Assembly (NCBI GenBank): GCA_027083895.1
Contig: JALWMN010000065.1
Span: 1-6,442, forward strand
DNA length: 6,442 bases
Direction: 5' to 3'
Origin: Campylobacteraceae bacterium
Lineage (GTDB): Bacteria; Campylobacterota; Campylobacteria; Campylobacterales; Sulfurovaceae
Shown here: in pieces, positions 1 through 5,380 of the stretch
How positions within the stretch are numbered: position 1 is the stretch's first letter
Layout: each line of letters opens with the position of its first letter
The notes under the pieces: generated by a model
Databases searched by the model: none
What the model saw: the letters and a program-made list of their open reading frames with translations, nothing else
Told to the model about the DNA's origin: nothing
Program-made: the position numbers and the translations under genes

Positions 1-2
1 AA

Positions 3-1031
3 AAATTTTTAGAGAAAAACTCTTTAGAAGTAATCCCGATAGAGAGTGTAAAAGAGTCAATAGAGGATCGAGGAAAGACTCGGATGGATGCAAACTCAAT
101 TTTAGGTCGTGCCAGAGTTTTTGAAGTAGACAATGATACATATATCTATCTGCAACGAGAGGATTTTACATTGATGCTTAAAGATAATCAGCCAATAGGC
201 TATACTACACAGTTTATCTTTTCAATTGCGGTGATCCTTGTGTTACTACTTTTAGTTGTCTATCTAATGTTGCTAAAAAAACTTACTCCTCTAAAACGTC
301 TTAATAAGAAAATAGATCAGTTTGCATCAGGAGATTTGAGTGTAAAGATTACTCATGAGGGAAGTGATGAGATAGGTAAGATTGCTATGAATTTCGATCG
401 GGCAATTCGCCATATTAGGCAGCTTATCTCTTCAAAAAATCTCTTTATGCGAAATATTATGCATGAGCTTAAAACACCTATTACTACAAGTCGTATTGCC
501 GCAGAAACAATTGAAGATAAGACTATTCGCAAAATACTTATACGATCGTTTGATAGAATGAATGAACTTATTGAGGATTTAGCACAAGTAGAGCGTGTAA
601 CAATGCATACATTTATACCTGAGCGTAAGAACTATAGAATGAGTGAGATTTTTGAGGAGACACAAAAGATGCTTATGAAAGATGAGTCTCTTTATAGTTT
701 TGATTATGAAGATCAAATACTCTATACTGATAAATCTTTGATGGCACTTGTACTAAAGAATTTGATCGATAATGCAATAAAGTATGGAAAGGAGAAGCCA
801 GCTAAAATTGTGGTTGTAGGAAATAAGATAATGGTAAAATCAAAAGGGGAACCACTTAAAGAGAAGCTAAGTTACTACACTGAACCCTTTTTTCAAGAGG
901 AGAAACGTTCAGCAGGTTTTGGTTTAGGGCTCTATATAGTAGCTACAGTTATTGAAAAGTTAAACTATCAATTTCGTTACCGCTACGATGCAAATGAGGG
1001 TGAAAATATCTTCGAGGTTATCTTTAATTAA
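3..1031 (+). CDS. ArsS-like sensor histidine kinase, 5' end outside window
   Basis: The frame is open from the first bases of the window, so the ATG at 84 is probably internal and the protein continues upstream; 342 residues are visible. In order there are the end of an extracytoplasmic sensor region, one membrane helix (about 201-275, FIFSIAVILVLLLLVVYLMLL), a HAMP linker (about 276-410), a HisKA H-box MHELKTPIT with the phospho-acceptor His codon at 462-464, an N-box LKNLIDNAIKYG (about 747-788) and a glycine-rich box GFGLGLYI (about 915-941). The usual D-x-G-x-G ATP-binding motif is replaced by VKSKGEPL (about 834-857), with Ser where Asp is expected; as I recall this is common in Campylobacterota ArsS-type kinases. 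An inner-membrane two-component sensor is therefore well supported. Its signal (acid in H. pylori ArsS) cannot be read here. The partner response regulator is presumably just upstream. The gene is convergent with the lipoprotein gene. Confidence 0.85.
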   Translation, partial: KFLEKNSLEVIPIESVKESIEDRGKTRMDANSILGRARVFEVDNDTYIYLQREDFTLMLKDNQPIGYTTQFIFSIAVILVLLLLVVYLMLLKKLTPLKRLNKKIDQFASGDLSVKITHEGSDEIGKIAMNFDRAIRHIRQLISSKNLFMRNIMHELKTPITTSRIAAETIEDKTIRKILIRSFDRMNELIEDLAQVERVTMHTFIPERKNYRMSEIFEETQKMLMKDESLYSFDYEDQILYTDKSLMALVLKNLIDNAIKYGKEKPAKIVVVGNKIMVKSKGEPLKEKLSYYTEPFFQEEKRSAGFGLGLYIVATVIEKLNYQFRYRYDANEGENIFEVIFN

Positions 1032-1367
1032 TCATTTCTTTAAAATCCTCATTAGTTTTCCAGGATAGATTATATTTAGATCACTAATTGTATTGATATT
1101 TGCTCGGTAGATAAGTTTCTATTTTGTCTTAACGTTGTAGTATTTTGTGTGCTAGTTGAGAGAATGTTTTAGCATTTTTTACTCTATGGAAGCAAAATCC
1201 ACTATATCCTTCTAACCCAAATCTTTGCTAATTCTAATACAAAATTTTTGGTTAAATGTTTTTTTAAAAGAGTTAGGTTGTGAGTAATTTAATATCTTTA
1301 TAATGTTTATAGTTGTAATGTAAATAAGCGAATGTATAATAAAGAGGCTTAGCCTCTTTATTGCATA
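1032..1367. other. 336-base intergenic region without a recognisable gene
   Basis: This lies between the convergent kinase and lipoprotein genes. It is strongly AT-rich. I found no ORF with a ribosome binding site, no tRNA-like fold and no remnant of a known protein. The only clear structure is the perfect hairpin at 1338-1362, described separately. A TATAAT at 1299-1304 (+) has no good -35 at normal spacing and no gene after it. No convincing terminator for the kinase is visible; ATCCT and AGGAT shortly after its stop could pair, but only as a 5-bp stem with a 12-base loop. Confidence 0.6.
1338..1362 (-). terminator. Hairpin terminator of the lipoprotein gene
   Basis: An 11-bp perfect stem (AATAAAGAGGC at 1338-1348 and its complement at 1352-1362) closes a 3-base loop. 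It begins 5 bases beyond the stop codon of the minus-strand lipoprotein gene. Read on the minus strand the descending arm ends in a U-rich run (UUUAUUAUA), which fits an intrinsic terminator, although the U-tract is interrupted. It may also stop transcripts arriving from the convergent kinase. Confidence 0.65.
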
Positions 1368-1610
1368 TTAGTAGCCTCTTTGACGAAGCTCTCTTTCGCG
1401 ATCATCCTCTTCTTTACCAATAACAGCACCTGCAACTGCACCTCCAGCTGCACCAATCATTGCATCTCTATGGTTTCCAACCATTGCACCAGCTAATCCA
1501 CCAATAGCTGCACCAGTTACTGCACCACCTGCAGCATTACTTGTTACACAGCCATTAAAGAAGATTGTTGCAAGTGCAATTGATACTAATGATATAATAA
1601 CCCTTTTCAT
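1368..1610 (-). CDS. Small glycine-zipper lipoprotein
   Basis: An 80-residue protein. Residues 1-20 form a signal peptide (MKR, then a hydrophobic stretch) ending in a lipobox-like FNGC, so Cys21 would be lipidated; Val at +2 suggests the outer membrane rather than inner-membrane retention. The rest is two glycine-zipper segments (about 28-45 and 52-65, rich in GGAVTGAAIGG and GAAGGAVAGAVIG repeats) separated by NHRDA, then a charged tail KEEDDRERELRQRGY. Such zippers pack membrane-embedded helices; the protein resembles the YMGG/OmpA-type glycine-zipper families of small envelope lipoproteins. The precise role is unknown. The start is supported by AAGGAG 6 bases upstream. It has its own extended -10 promoter and hairpin terminator, so it is probably a single-gene unit rather than part of the dnaK transcript. 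Confidence 0.8.
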   Translation of the reverse strand: MKRVIISLVSIALATIFFNGCVTSNAAGGAVTGAAIGGLAGAMVGNHRDAMIGAAGGAVAGAVIGKEEDDRERELRQRGY

Positions 1611-1630
1611 TTTTGACTCCTTTTTTTGTT

Positions 1631-1658
1631 TACAATTTTATTATAGCAAAAAATTGTA
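1631..1658. repeat. 9-bp inverted repeat around the lipoprotein -10 box
   Basis: TACAATTTT (1631-1639) and its exact complement AAAATTGTA (1650-1658) flank a 10-base centre made up of the extended -10 and one more base. The position over the core promoter is that of an operator, but the arms are AT-rich and no known regulator consensus is recognised. Confidence 0.4.
1640..1648 (-). promoter_or_regulatory. Extended -10 promoter of the lipoprotein gene
   Basis: The minus strand reads TGCTATAAT, a perfect extended -10 (TG-N-TATAAT). Its edge is 29 bases from the start codon, giving a leader of roughly 23 bases that contains AAGGAG. No TTGACA-like -35 is seen at 17 bases, as is usual for housekeeping promoters in Campylobacterota. 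Confidence 0.6.
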
Positions 1659-1743
1659 GCATTATTGTGAAATTATAATTAATTTGAAAAATAATCGATT
1701 TAATGGATATAAAAGTAATAAAAGGGAGGTTTTTAAATAGTTG

Positions 1744-1769
1744 TGAAGTAGAGTTTTTACTCTACTTCA
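1744..1769 (-). terminator. Hairpin spanning the dnaK stop codon
   Basis: An 11-bp perfect stem (1744-1754 paired with 1759-1769) with a 4-base loop. The TAA stop of dnaK (1757-1759) lies in the loop and stem, and the last codons (Glu-Val-Glu) form the ascending arm. The sequence that follows on the minus strand (CACAACTATTTAAAAACC) is not a proper U-tract, so it may be a weak terminator or a structure that protects the 3' end of the message. Confidence 0.5.
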
Positions 1770-3640
1770 GCATCAATTACATCATCGTCATCTTTTTTAG
1801 CTGAAGATGCTGATGCATCACCTGCAGCACCACTATTTGCAGCAGCTGCTTGCTGTGCTATTTTTTGGTTATGAGTATTAAGCTCATTAATTTTAGCTTC
1901 AATTTGCTCTTTAGTTGCATTATCATCTTTGATTAATGCTTCTAACTCTGCAATTACTTTTTCTGCAGCCTCTTTGTCGCTTGCATCAATTTTATCTCCT
2001 AATTCACCCATAGCCTTTTTAGTTTGGTGGATAAGTGCATCTGCTTGGTTTTTGACCTCTACAAGAGCTTTTCTTGCCTCATCTTCAGCTTTATGAGCTT
2101 CTGCCTCTTGGATCATCTTTTGGATCTCTTCTTCGCTAAGTCCGCTTGAACCAGTAATCTTAATCTCTTGCGATTTACCAGTTGCTTTATCTACTGCACT
2201 TACAGTTAAGATACCGTTTGCATCGATATCGAATGTTACCTCAATTTGTGGTACTCCTCTAGGAGCTGGTGCTATGCCACTAAGCTCAAACATACCAAGC
2301 GATTTATTATCTTTTGCAAATTCACGCTCACCTTGAACTACGTGAATTGTAACTGCTGGTTGGTTATCTTCTGCTGTAGAGAAGATTTGGCTCTTCTTCG
2401 CTGGAATTGTGGTTCCTTTCTCGATAATTTTAGTTGTAACACCACCTAATGTCTCTATTCCAAGGCTAAGTGGAGTAACATCTAAGAGTAGTACATCTTT
2501 TACATCACCAGTTAATACACCACCTTGAATTGCCGCACCAATTGCAACAACTTCATCTGGATTAACAGATTTGTTAAGCTCTTTACCAAAGTAAGCTTTT
2601 ACCTTCTCTTGTACAAGTGGCACTCTGGTTGATCCACCAACCATTACAACCTCTTTAATTTCACTCTTACTTAAACCAGACTCTTTTAGTACTTCATCAA
2701 TTTTAGTTATTGTCTTCTCTACTAAATCTTCAATAAGGCTTTCAAATTTTGCTCTTGTTAATTTAATAATTAAGTGTTTTGGTCCACTTGCATCTGCTGT
2801 AATAAATGGTAGGTTAATCTCTGTCTCAGTTGCAGTTGAGAGCTCTTTTTTTGCATTCTCTGCTGCCTCTTTTAGTCTTTGGAGAGCCATCATATCAGCT
2901 TTAAGATCGATTCCATTATCTTTTTTAAACTCTTCTGCAACATAGTCGATGATTCTGTTATCAAAATCATCACCACCTAAGAAAGCATCCCCTCCTGTTG
3001 CTAAAACTTCTACTACGCCATCACCAGTCTCAAGGATTGTAACATCAAATGTTCCCCCTCCAAGGTCGTATACAGCAATATTTTCACTCTCTTTTTTATC
3101 TAAACCATATGCAAGTGCTGCTGAAGTTGGTTCATTAATAATTCTTAATACATTCAGTCCAGCAATTGTTCCTGCCTCTTTTGTTGCCTTTCTTTGTGCA
3201 TCATTAAAGTATGCTGGAACTGTAATAACTGCATCTTTAACTTCAGTTCCAAGATAGGCTTCTGCATCCTCTTTTAATTTCATTAAGATTTTTGCAGAGA
3301 TCTCTTGAGGTGTATATACTTTTCCATCAATTTCGATTGCACATGCACCATTTTTATCTACAACATCGTATGGAAGTCTCTCTTTAGCCTCTTTAGCTTT
3401 ATCTTCGTTACACATTAACCCCATAATTCTCTTAACAGAGTAAACTGTCTTTTTAGGGTTGGTTACCATTTGTCGTTTTGCTGTTTCTCCTACTAATATT
3501 TCACCTTTATCAGTAAAAGCTACAATAGATGGAGTAGTATTTCTTCCCTCTTTATTTGGAATAATTTTTGCTTCTCCATTCTCATATACTGCCATTGCAG
3601 AGTTTGTTGTTCCTAAGTCGATTCCTATTGGTTTACTCAT
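1757..3640 (-). CDS. dnaK: Chaperone protein DnaK (Hsp70)
   Basis: Cytosolic ATP-driven chaperone that binds exposed hydrophobic peptides with DnaJ and GrpE. The ATG at 3638-3640 gives 627 residues (E. coli 638). The actin-like ATPase domain shows phosphate loop GIDLGTTNS (6-14), the catalytic Lys in [17 protein letters not shown], the conserved [10 protein letters not shown], and [11 protein letters not shown]. The interdomain linker [15 protein letters not shown] precedes the beta-sandwich substrate domain (with [14 protein letters not shown] and [15 protein letters not shown]), then the helical lid, an Ala/Ser/Gly-rich segment and the acidic tail [11 protein letters not shown] typical of DnaK. 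An in-frame GTG two codons earlier (3644-3646) is unlikely as the start, because AAGGAG (3648-3653) lies only 1 base from it but 7 bases from the ATG. It follows grpE by 80 bases on the same strand; dnaJ is not adjacent. Confidence 0.98.
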   Translation of the reverse strand: MSKPIGIDLGTTNSAMAVYENGEAKIIPNKEGRNTTPSIVAFTDKGEILVGETAKRQMVTNPKKTVYSVKRIMGLMCNEDKAKEAKERLPYDVVDKNGACAIEIDGKVYTPQEISAKILMKLKEDAEAYLGTEVKDAVITVPAYFNDAQRKATKEAGTIAGLNVLRIINEPTSAALAYGLDKKESENIAVYDLGGGTFDVTILETGDGVVEVLATGGDAFLGGDDFDNRIIDYVAEEFKKDNGIDLKADMMALQRLKEAAENAKKELSTATETEINLPFITADASGPKHLIIKLTRAKFESLIEDLVEKTITKIDEVLKESGLSKSEIKEVVMVGGSTRVPLVQEKVKAYFGKELNKSVNPDEVVAIGAAIQGGVLTGDVKDVLLLDVTPLSLGIETLGGVTTKIIEKGTTIPAKKSQIFSTAEDNQPAVTIHVVQGEREFAKDNKSLGMFELSGIAPAPRGVPQIEVTFDIDANGILTVSAVDKATGKSQEIKITGSSGLSEEEIQKMIQEAEAHKAEDEARKALVEVKNQADALIHQTKKAMGELGDKIDASDKEAAEKVIAELEALIKDDNATKEQIEAKINELNTHNQKIAQQAAAANSGAAGDASASSAKKDDDDVIDAEVE

Positions 3641-3647
3641 TTTCACT

Positions 3648-3653
3648 CTCCTT
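3648..3653 (-). promoter_or_regulatory. Ribosome binding site that fixes the dnaK start
   Basis: The minus strand reads AAGGAG. The distance to the ATG (3640) is 7 bases, the optimum, while the upstream GTG (3646) would be only 1 base away. The protein therefore begins [10 protein letters not shown]. Confidence 0.85.
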
Positions 3654-3667
3654 GTTTAGTTTTGGTA

Positions 3668-3673
3668 ATTATA
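3668..3673 (-). promoter_or_regulatory. Candidate internal promoter (-10) for dnaK alone
   Basis: A perfect TATAAT on the minus strand in the 80-base grpE-dnaK gap, with its edge 27 bases from the dnaK ATG, the same geometry as the other promoters here. No -35 at 17 bases; a TTGCAA lies 20 bases upstream. A small hairpin (GCAAC/GTTGC, 3696-3709) sits before it, without a U-tract. AT-rich DNA yields TATAAT by chance, so this is tentative. Confidence 0.35.
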
Positions 3674-3720
3674 GTTTAATTTCTCTTTTTATTTTGCAAC
3701 CTAAGTTGCTTTGGCTTAAA

Positions 3721-4293
3721 TTATTTACAAGTTGCCACCATAGATGGTCTAAGTAGTCTCTCTTTAAGCTTATATCCTTTTTGTAGAACTTGTACAATTT
3801 CACCACTTTCGTGTTCATCACTCTCCATTTGAGTAACTGCCTGGTGGAGTTCAGGATTAAACTCTCCTTCACACTCAACCTCTTCAATACCATGTTTTTT
3901 AAGAATAGAGAGAAGCTGCTCATAGGTTAACTGCATACCCTCTTTTATCTTCTCTATAGCATCTTCACTATCGCTTTCTATCTGTTCTATAGATTTTAGA
4001 GCATTTTCAAAAGTGTCTAATACAGTTAGTAGATCTTTTGCAAATGCCTCATTGGCGTAGATGAGTGCATTTTGCTTCTCTCTTTCTATTCTCTTTTTCA
4101 TATTTTCGAAATCAGCATGAGCTCTGATATATCTATCTTTCTCTTTTGCTAACTCCTCTTGACACTTTTTAAGTTCACTCTCCTCTTCTTCAATTTCATC
4201 TTGAGTTTCATCTTGGGTCTCTTCTTGAGTCTCTATATTCTCTTGACTCTCTAACTCCTCTTGATTCTCTCTTTTCTCTTCTTTTTTAGCCAT
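3721..4293 (-). CDS. grpE: Nucleotide exchange factor GrpE
   Basis: Cytosolic co-chaperone and heat sensor that releases ADP from DnaK. The 190 residues comprise a very acidic, low-complexity N-terminal tail (1-42) with tandem TQEE/TQDE units, the long dimerising coiled coil (about 43-90, with RAHADFENMKKRIEREK), the helical region DLLTVLDTFENAL, and the C-terminal beta domain that inserts into DnaK, with the family signature from FNPELHQAV (145-153) to GYKLKERLLRPSMVATCK (173-190). The length is normal. The start is supported by AGGAGG 7 bases upstream. It is first in a grpE-dnaK unit; hrcA, which precedes grpE in Helicobacter and Campylobacter, is missing from the 264 bases upstream. A consensus promoter and a HAIR-like operator lie upstream. 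Confidence 0.97.
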   Translation of the reverse strand: MAKKEEKRENQEELESQENIETQEETQDETQDEIEEEESELKKCQEELAKEKDRYIRAHADFENMKKRIEREKQNALIYANEAFAKDLLTVLDTFENALKSIEQIESDSEDAIEKIKEGMQLTYEQLLSILKKHGIEEVECEGEFNPELHQAVTQMESDEHESGEIVQVLQKGYKLKERLLRPSMVATCK

Positions 4294-4324
4294 TAATTAG
4301 CCTCCTGATGATAAAAGATATGGA

Positions 4325-4353
4325 ATTATACAATATTGAGTTTCTTTTGTCAA
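4325..4353 (-). promoter_or_regulatory. Consensus sigma70 promoter of grpE-dnaK
   Basis: On the minus strand TTGACA (4348-4353) and TATAAT (4325-4330) are both perfect and separated by exactly 17 bases. The predicted start is near 4318, giving a leader of about 25 bases with AGGAGG. A -35 this good is rare in Campylobacterota, suggesting a strong promoter that would need repression. Confidence 0.85.
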
Positions 4354-4354
4354 G
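4335..4354. promoter_or_regulatory. Second, degenerate HAIR-like element over the grpE -35
   Basis: On the plus strand ATTGAGT (4335-4341), 6 bases, TGTCAAG (4348-4354): 6/7 and 5/7 matches to the HAIR half-sites, but spaced by 6 rather than 7. It covers the spacer and -35 box. Part of the match is imposed by the TTGACA box itself, so it is weaker evidence than the site at 4383-4403. Confidence 0.3.
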
Positions 4355-4382
4355 TTATAATGTAATAAAATGACTAAAATAA

Positions 4383-4403
4383 CTTGATATGAAATAACTC
4401 AAG
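4383..4403. promoter_or_regulatory. Candidate HspR operator (HAIR element)
   Basis: On the minus strand CTTGAGT, 7 bases, TATCAAG. The HspR-associated inverted repeat known from Streptomyces and used in Helicobacter and Campylobacter heat-shock genes is CTTGAGT-N7-ACTCAAG. The total length of 21 bases and the spacing are exact, one arm is perfect and the other differs only in its two inner bases (12 of 14 match). The 8-mer TCAAGTTA occurs here in both orientations (4380-4387 and 4399-4406) and again at 4350-4357. The centre is about 75 bases upstream of the predicted grpE start; upstream binding is known for some H. pylori HspR targets. Confidence 0.65.
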
Positions 4404-4518
4404 TTAAAAATAGAGACTCAAAAAGGATGGAGAAGAGGGTAAAGTCTAGAGTTAATAAATTGTTTTAGTGTATTGAGATTATTATTAAAGCGATTATCTG
4501 ATGAGTGTAATTAAGTAG

Positions 4519-4540
4519 TAAAACGCAACAAGGGTTGCGT
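4519..4540 (-). terminator. Intrinsic terminator of rpsO
   Basis: On the minus strand a 7-bp perfect GC-containing stem (ACGCAAC / GTTGCGT, 4523-4540) with a 4-base loop is followed directly by TTTAC, giving four Ts in all after GCG. It starts 17 bases after the rpsO stop and separates rpsO from grpE-dnaK. Confidence 0.75.
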
Positions 4541-4557
4541 CTTAAGAGAGGAAAAAA

Positions 4558-4827
4558 TTAGTTTCTAATTCCTAAAGCCTCTTTAACTTCGTTATATTTA
4601 GCAAAGTCTTTTTTTCTTAGGTATCTCATTAGTCTTCTTCTTTGACCAACAAGCTTTAAAAGACCAAGTCTAGAGCTATGATCTTTTTTATTTACTTTTA
4701 AATGCTCTGTTAAGTTTTTAATTCTATCAGTTAATAGAGCAATTTGCACCTCTGGTGAACCTGTATCTTTTTCGTTGCGAGCAAATTTAGAGATAATCTC
4801 TGCCTTTTTCGCCGAATCTAAAGCCAT
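4558..4827 (-). CDS. rpsO: 30S ribosomal protein S15
   Basis: Primary 16S rRNA-binding protein of the small subunit platform, needed for S6/S18 assembly and bridge B4. At 89 residues it has the normal length and the family's all-helical form: N-terminal helix [15 protein letters not shown], then the signature region [54 protein letters not shown] with the rRNA-contacting HSSR and RRRLMRYL segments. The start is supported by a strong AGGAGGT (4832-4838) 4 bases upstream. It has its own terminator and is divergent from the Rrf2 gene across 148 bases. In many bacteria S15 represses its own translation through its leader; I see no structure here that proves this. Confidence 0.98.
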   Translation of the reverse strand: MALDSAKKAEIISKFARNEKDTGSPEVQIALLTDRIKNLTEHLKVNKKDHSSRLGLLKLVGQRRRLMRYLRKKDFAKYNEVKEALGIRN

Positions 4828-4858
4828 AATGACCTCCTGATTGGTATTTTGAGCTGTA

Positions 4859-4864
4859 ATTCTA
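4859..4864 (-). promoter_or_regulatory. Candidate rpsO -10 box
   Basis: TAGAAT on the minus strand, one base off consensus, 31 bases from the rpsO ATG and preceded by a T-rich run (CCTTTTTTTAGA) of the kind that replaces the -35 in Campylobacterota. The identical distance seen for grpE and rrf2 supports it. Confidence 0.4.
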
Positions 4865-4938
4865 TCTAAAAAAGGTAAAGAGTTCCCTTTTGTATGCTGA
4901 AGTATCTAAAATAAATCGATTTTTTAGTTAATTTAGAG

Positions 4939-4944
4939 TAAAAT
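4939..4944 (+). promoter_or_regulatory. Candidate -10 box of the Rrf2 operon
   Basis: TAAAAT, 31 bases before the Rrf2 ATG, preceded by a T-rich stretch (CGATTTTTTAGTTAATTT) and no clear -35. It lies in the centre of an imperfect 10-5-10 dyad (4930-4954), described as a finding. Confidence 0.4.
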
Positions 4945-4975
4945 AGTCCTAATTATCGAAATCGTAAGGAATGTA

Positions 4976-5380
4976 ATGTTATTAACTAGAGCTAGCGAGT
5001 ATGCTCTGCTCTCATTAGAGGCAATTTTAAAAGCTGATGGTGCAATAGGGTCAGAGCAGATTGCAAAAGAGCTTAATATACCAAAAAGTTTTTTGGCAAA
5101 AATTTTGCAAAATTTAACAAAGAGTGATATTTTGGTATCTCTTCGAGGTGCTCAGGGGGGATATATGCTTAAAGCTGACCCAAAAGAGTTGACACTTTAT
5201 GATATAATTGCGGCTGCAGAGGGTAAAAGACCAACTGTTTTTGATTGTATATCGTATGCTGAGACTTGCCCAAATGGTGCTATTGGAAGCTGTGCAATAT
5301 CTCCATTTTTAGCAAAGTTTCAGTATAAAATAGATTCCTATTTAAAAAACTTAACACTTTACGAGATATTTTATGAGTAG
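4976..5380 (+). CDS. Rrf2-family transcriptional regulator with three cysteines
   Basis: A 134-residue DNA-binding regulator of the IscR/NsrR/RirA superfamily. It has the N-terminal MLLTRASEYALLSLEAI helix, the winged helix-turn-helix (about 25-63) with IPKSFLAKILQNL as recognition region, and the Rrf2 wing signature RGAQGGY (57-63). After the dimerisation helix, Cys91, Cys98 and Cys106 form C-x6-C-x7-C, placed like the three [Fe-S] cluster ligands of IscR and NsrR but spaced slightly differently. It may therefore sense iron-sulfur status, NO or redox state; this is inference. TAAGGA lies 5 bases upstream of the ATG; an earlier ATG at 4971 is followed at once by a stop. It is first in an operon with the DHH gene, overlapping it by 8 bases. 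I recall an Rrf2 gene next to rpsO in Campylobacter too. Confidence 0.88.
   Translation: MLLTRASEYALLSLEAILKADGAIGSEQIAKELNIPKSFLAKILQNLTKSDILVSLRGAQGGYMLKADPKELTLYDIIAAAEGKRPTVFDCISYAETCPNGAIGSCAISPFLAKFQYKIDSYLKNLTLYEIFYE

Noticed and set aside
1299..1362. Possible small RNA on the plus strand from TATAAT (1299-1304) to the hairpin at 1338-1362
   Set aside because: The nearest -35-like TTGTGA is 15 bases away, no U-tract follows the hairpin on the plus strand, and the hairpin is explained as the minus-strand lipoprotein terminator.
1721..1730. Strong Shine-Dalgarno-like AAAGGGAGGT on the plus strand
   Set aside because: No start codon with an open frame follows; the next TTG is immediately followed by TGA.
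2246..3756. Several plus-strand reading frames opposite dnaK and its leader (2246-2449, 2949-3257, 3459-3659, 3568-3756)
   Set aside because: Antisense shadows of a highly conserved gene; composition is unlike protein and none has a convincing ribosome binding site.
3669..3923. 84-residue minus-strand reading frame overlapping the 3' end of grpE
   Set aside because: It lies in another frame inside grpE and its unique part is the grpE-dnaK gap; no ribosome binding site and no family resemblance, while grpE is intact with its full C-terminal signature.
4427..4468. Short plus-strand frame starting at ATG 4427 in the grpE-rpsO gap
   Set aside because: Only 13 codons, with no properly spaced ribosome binding site; not a remnant of hrcA as far as I can read.
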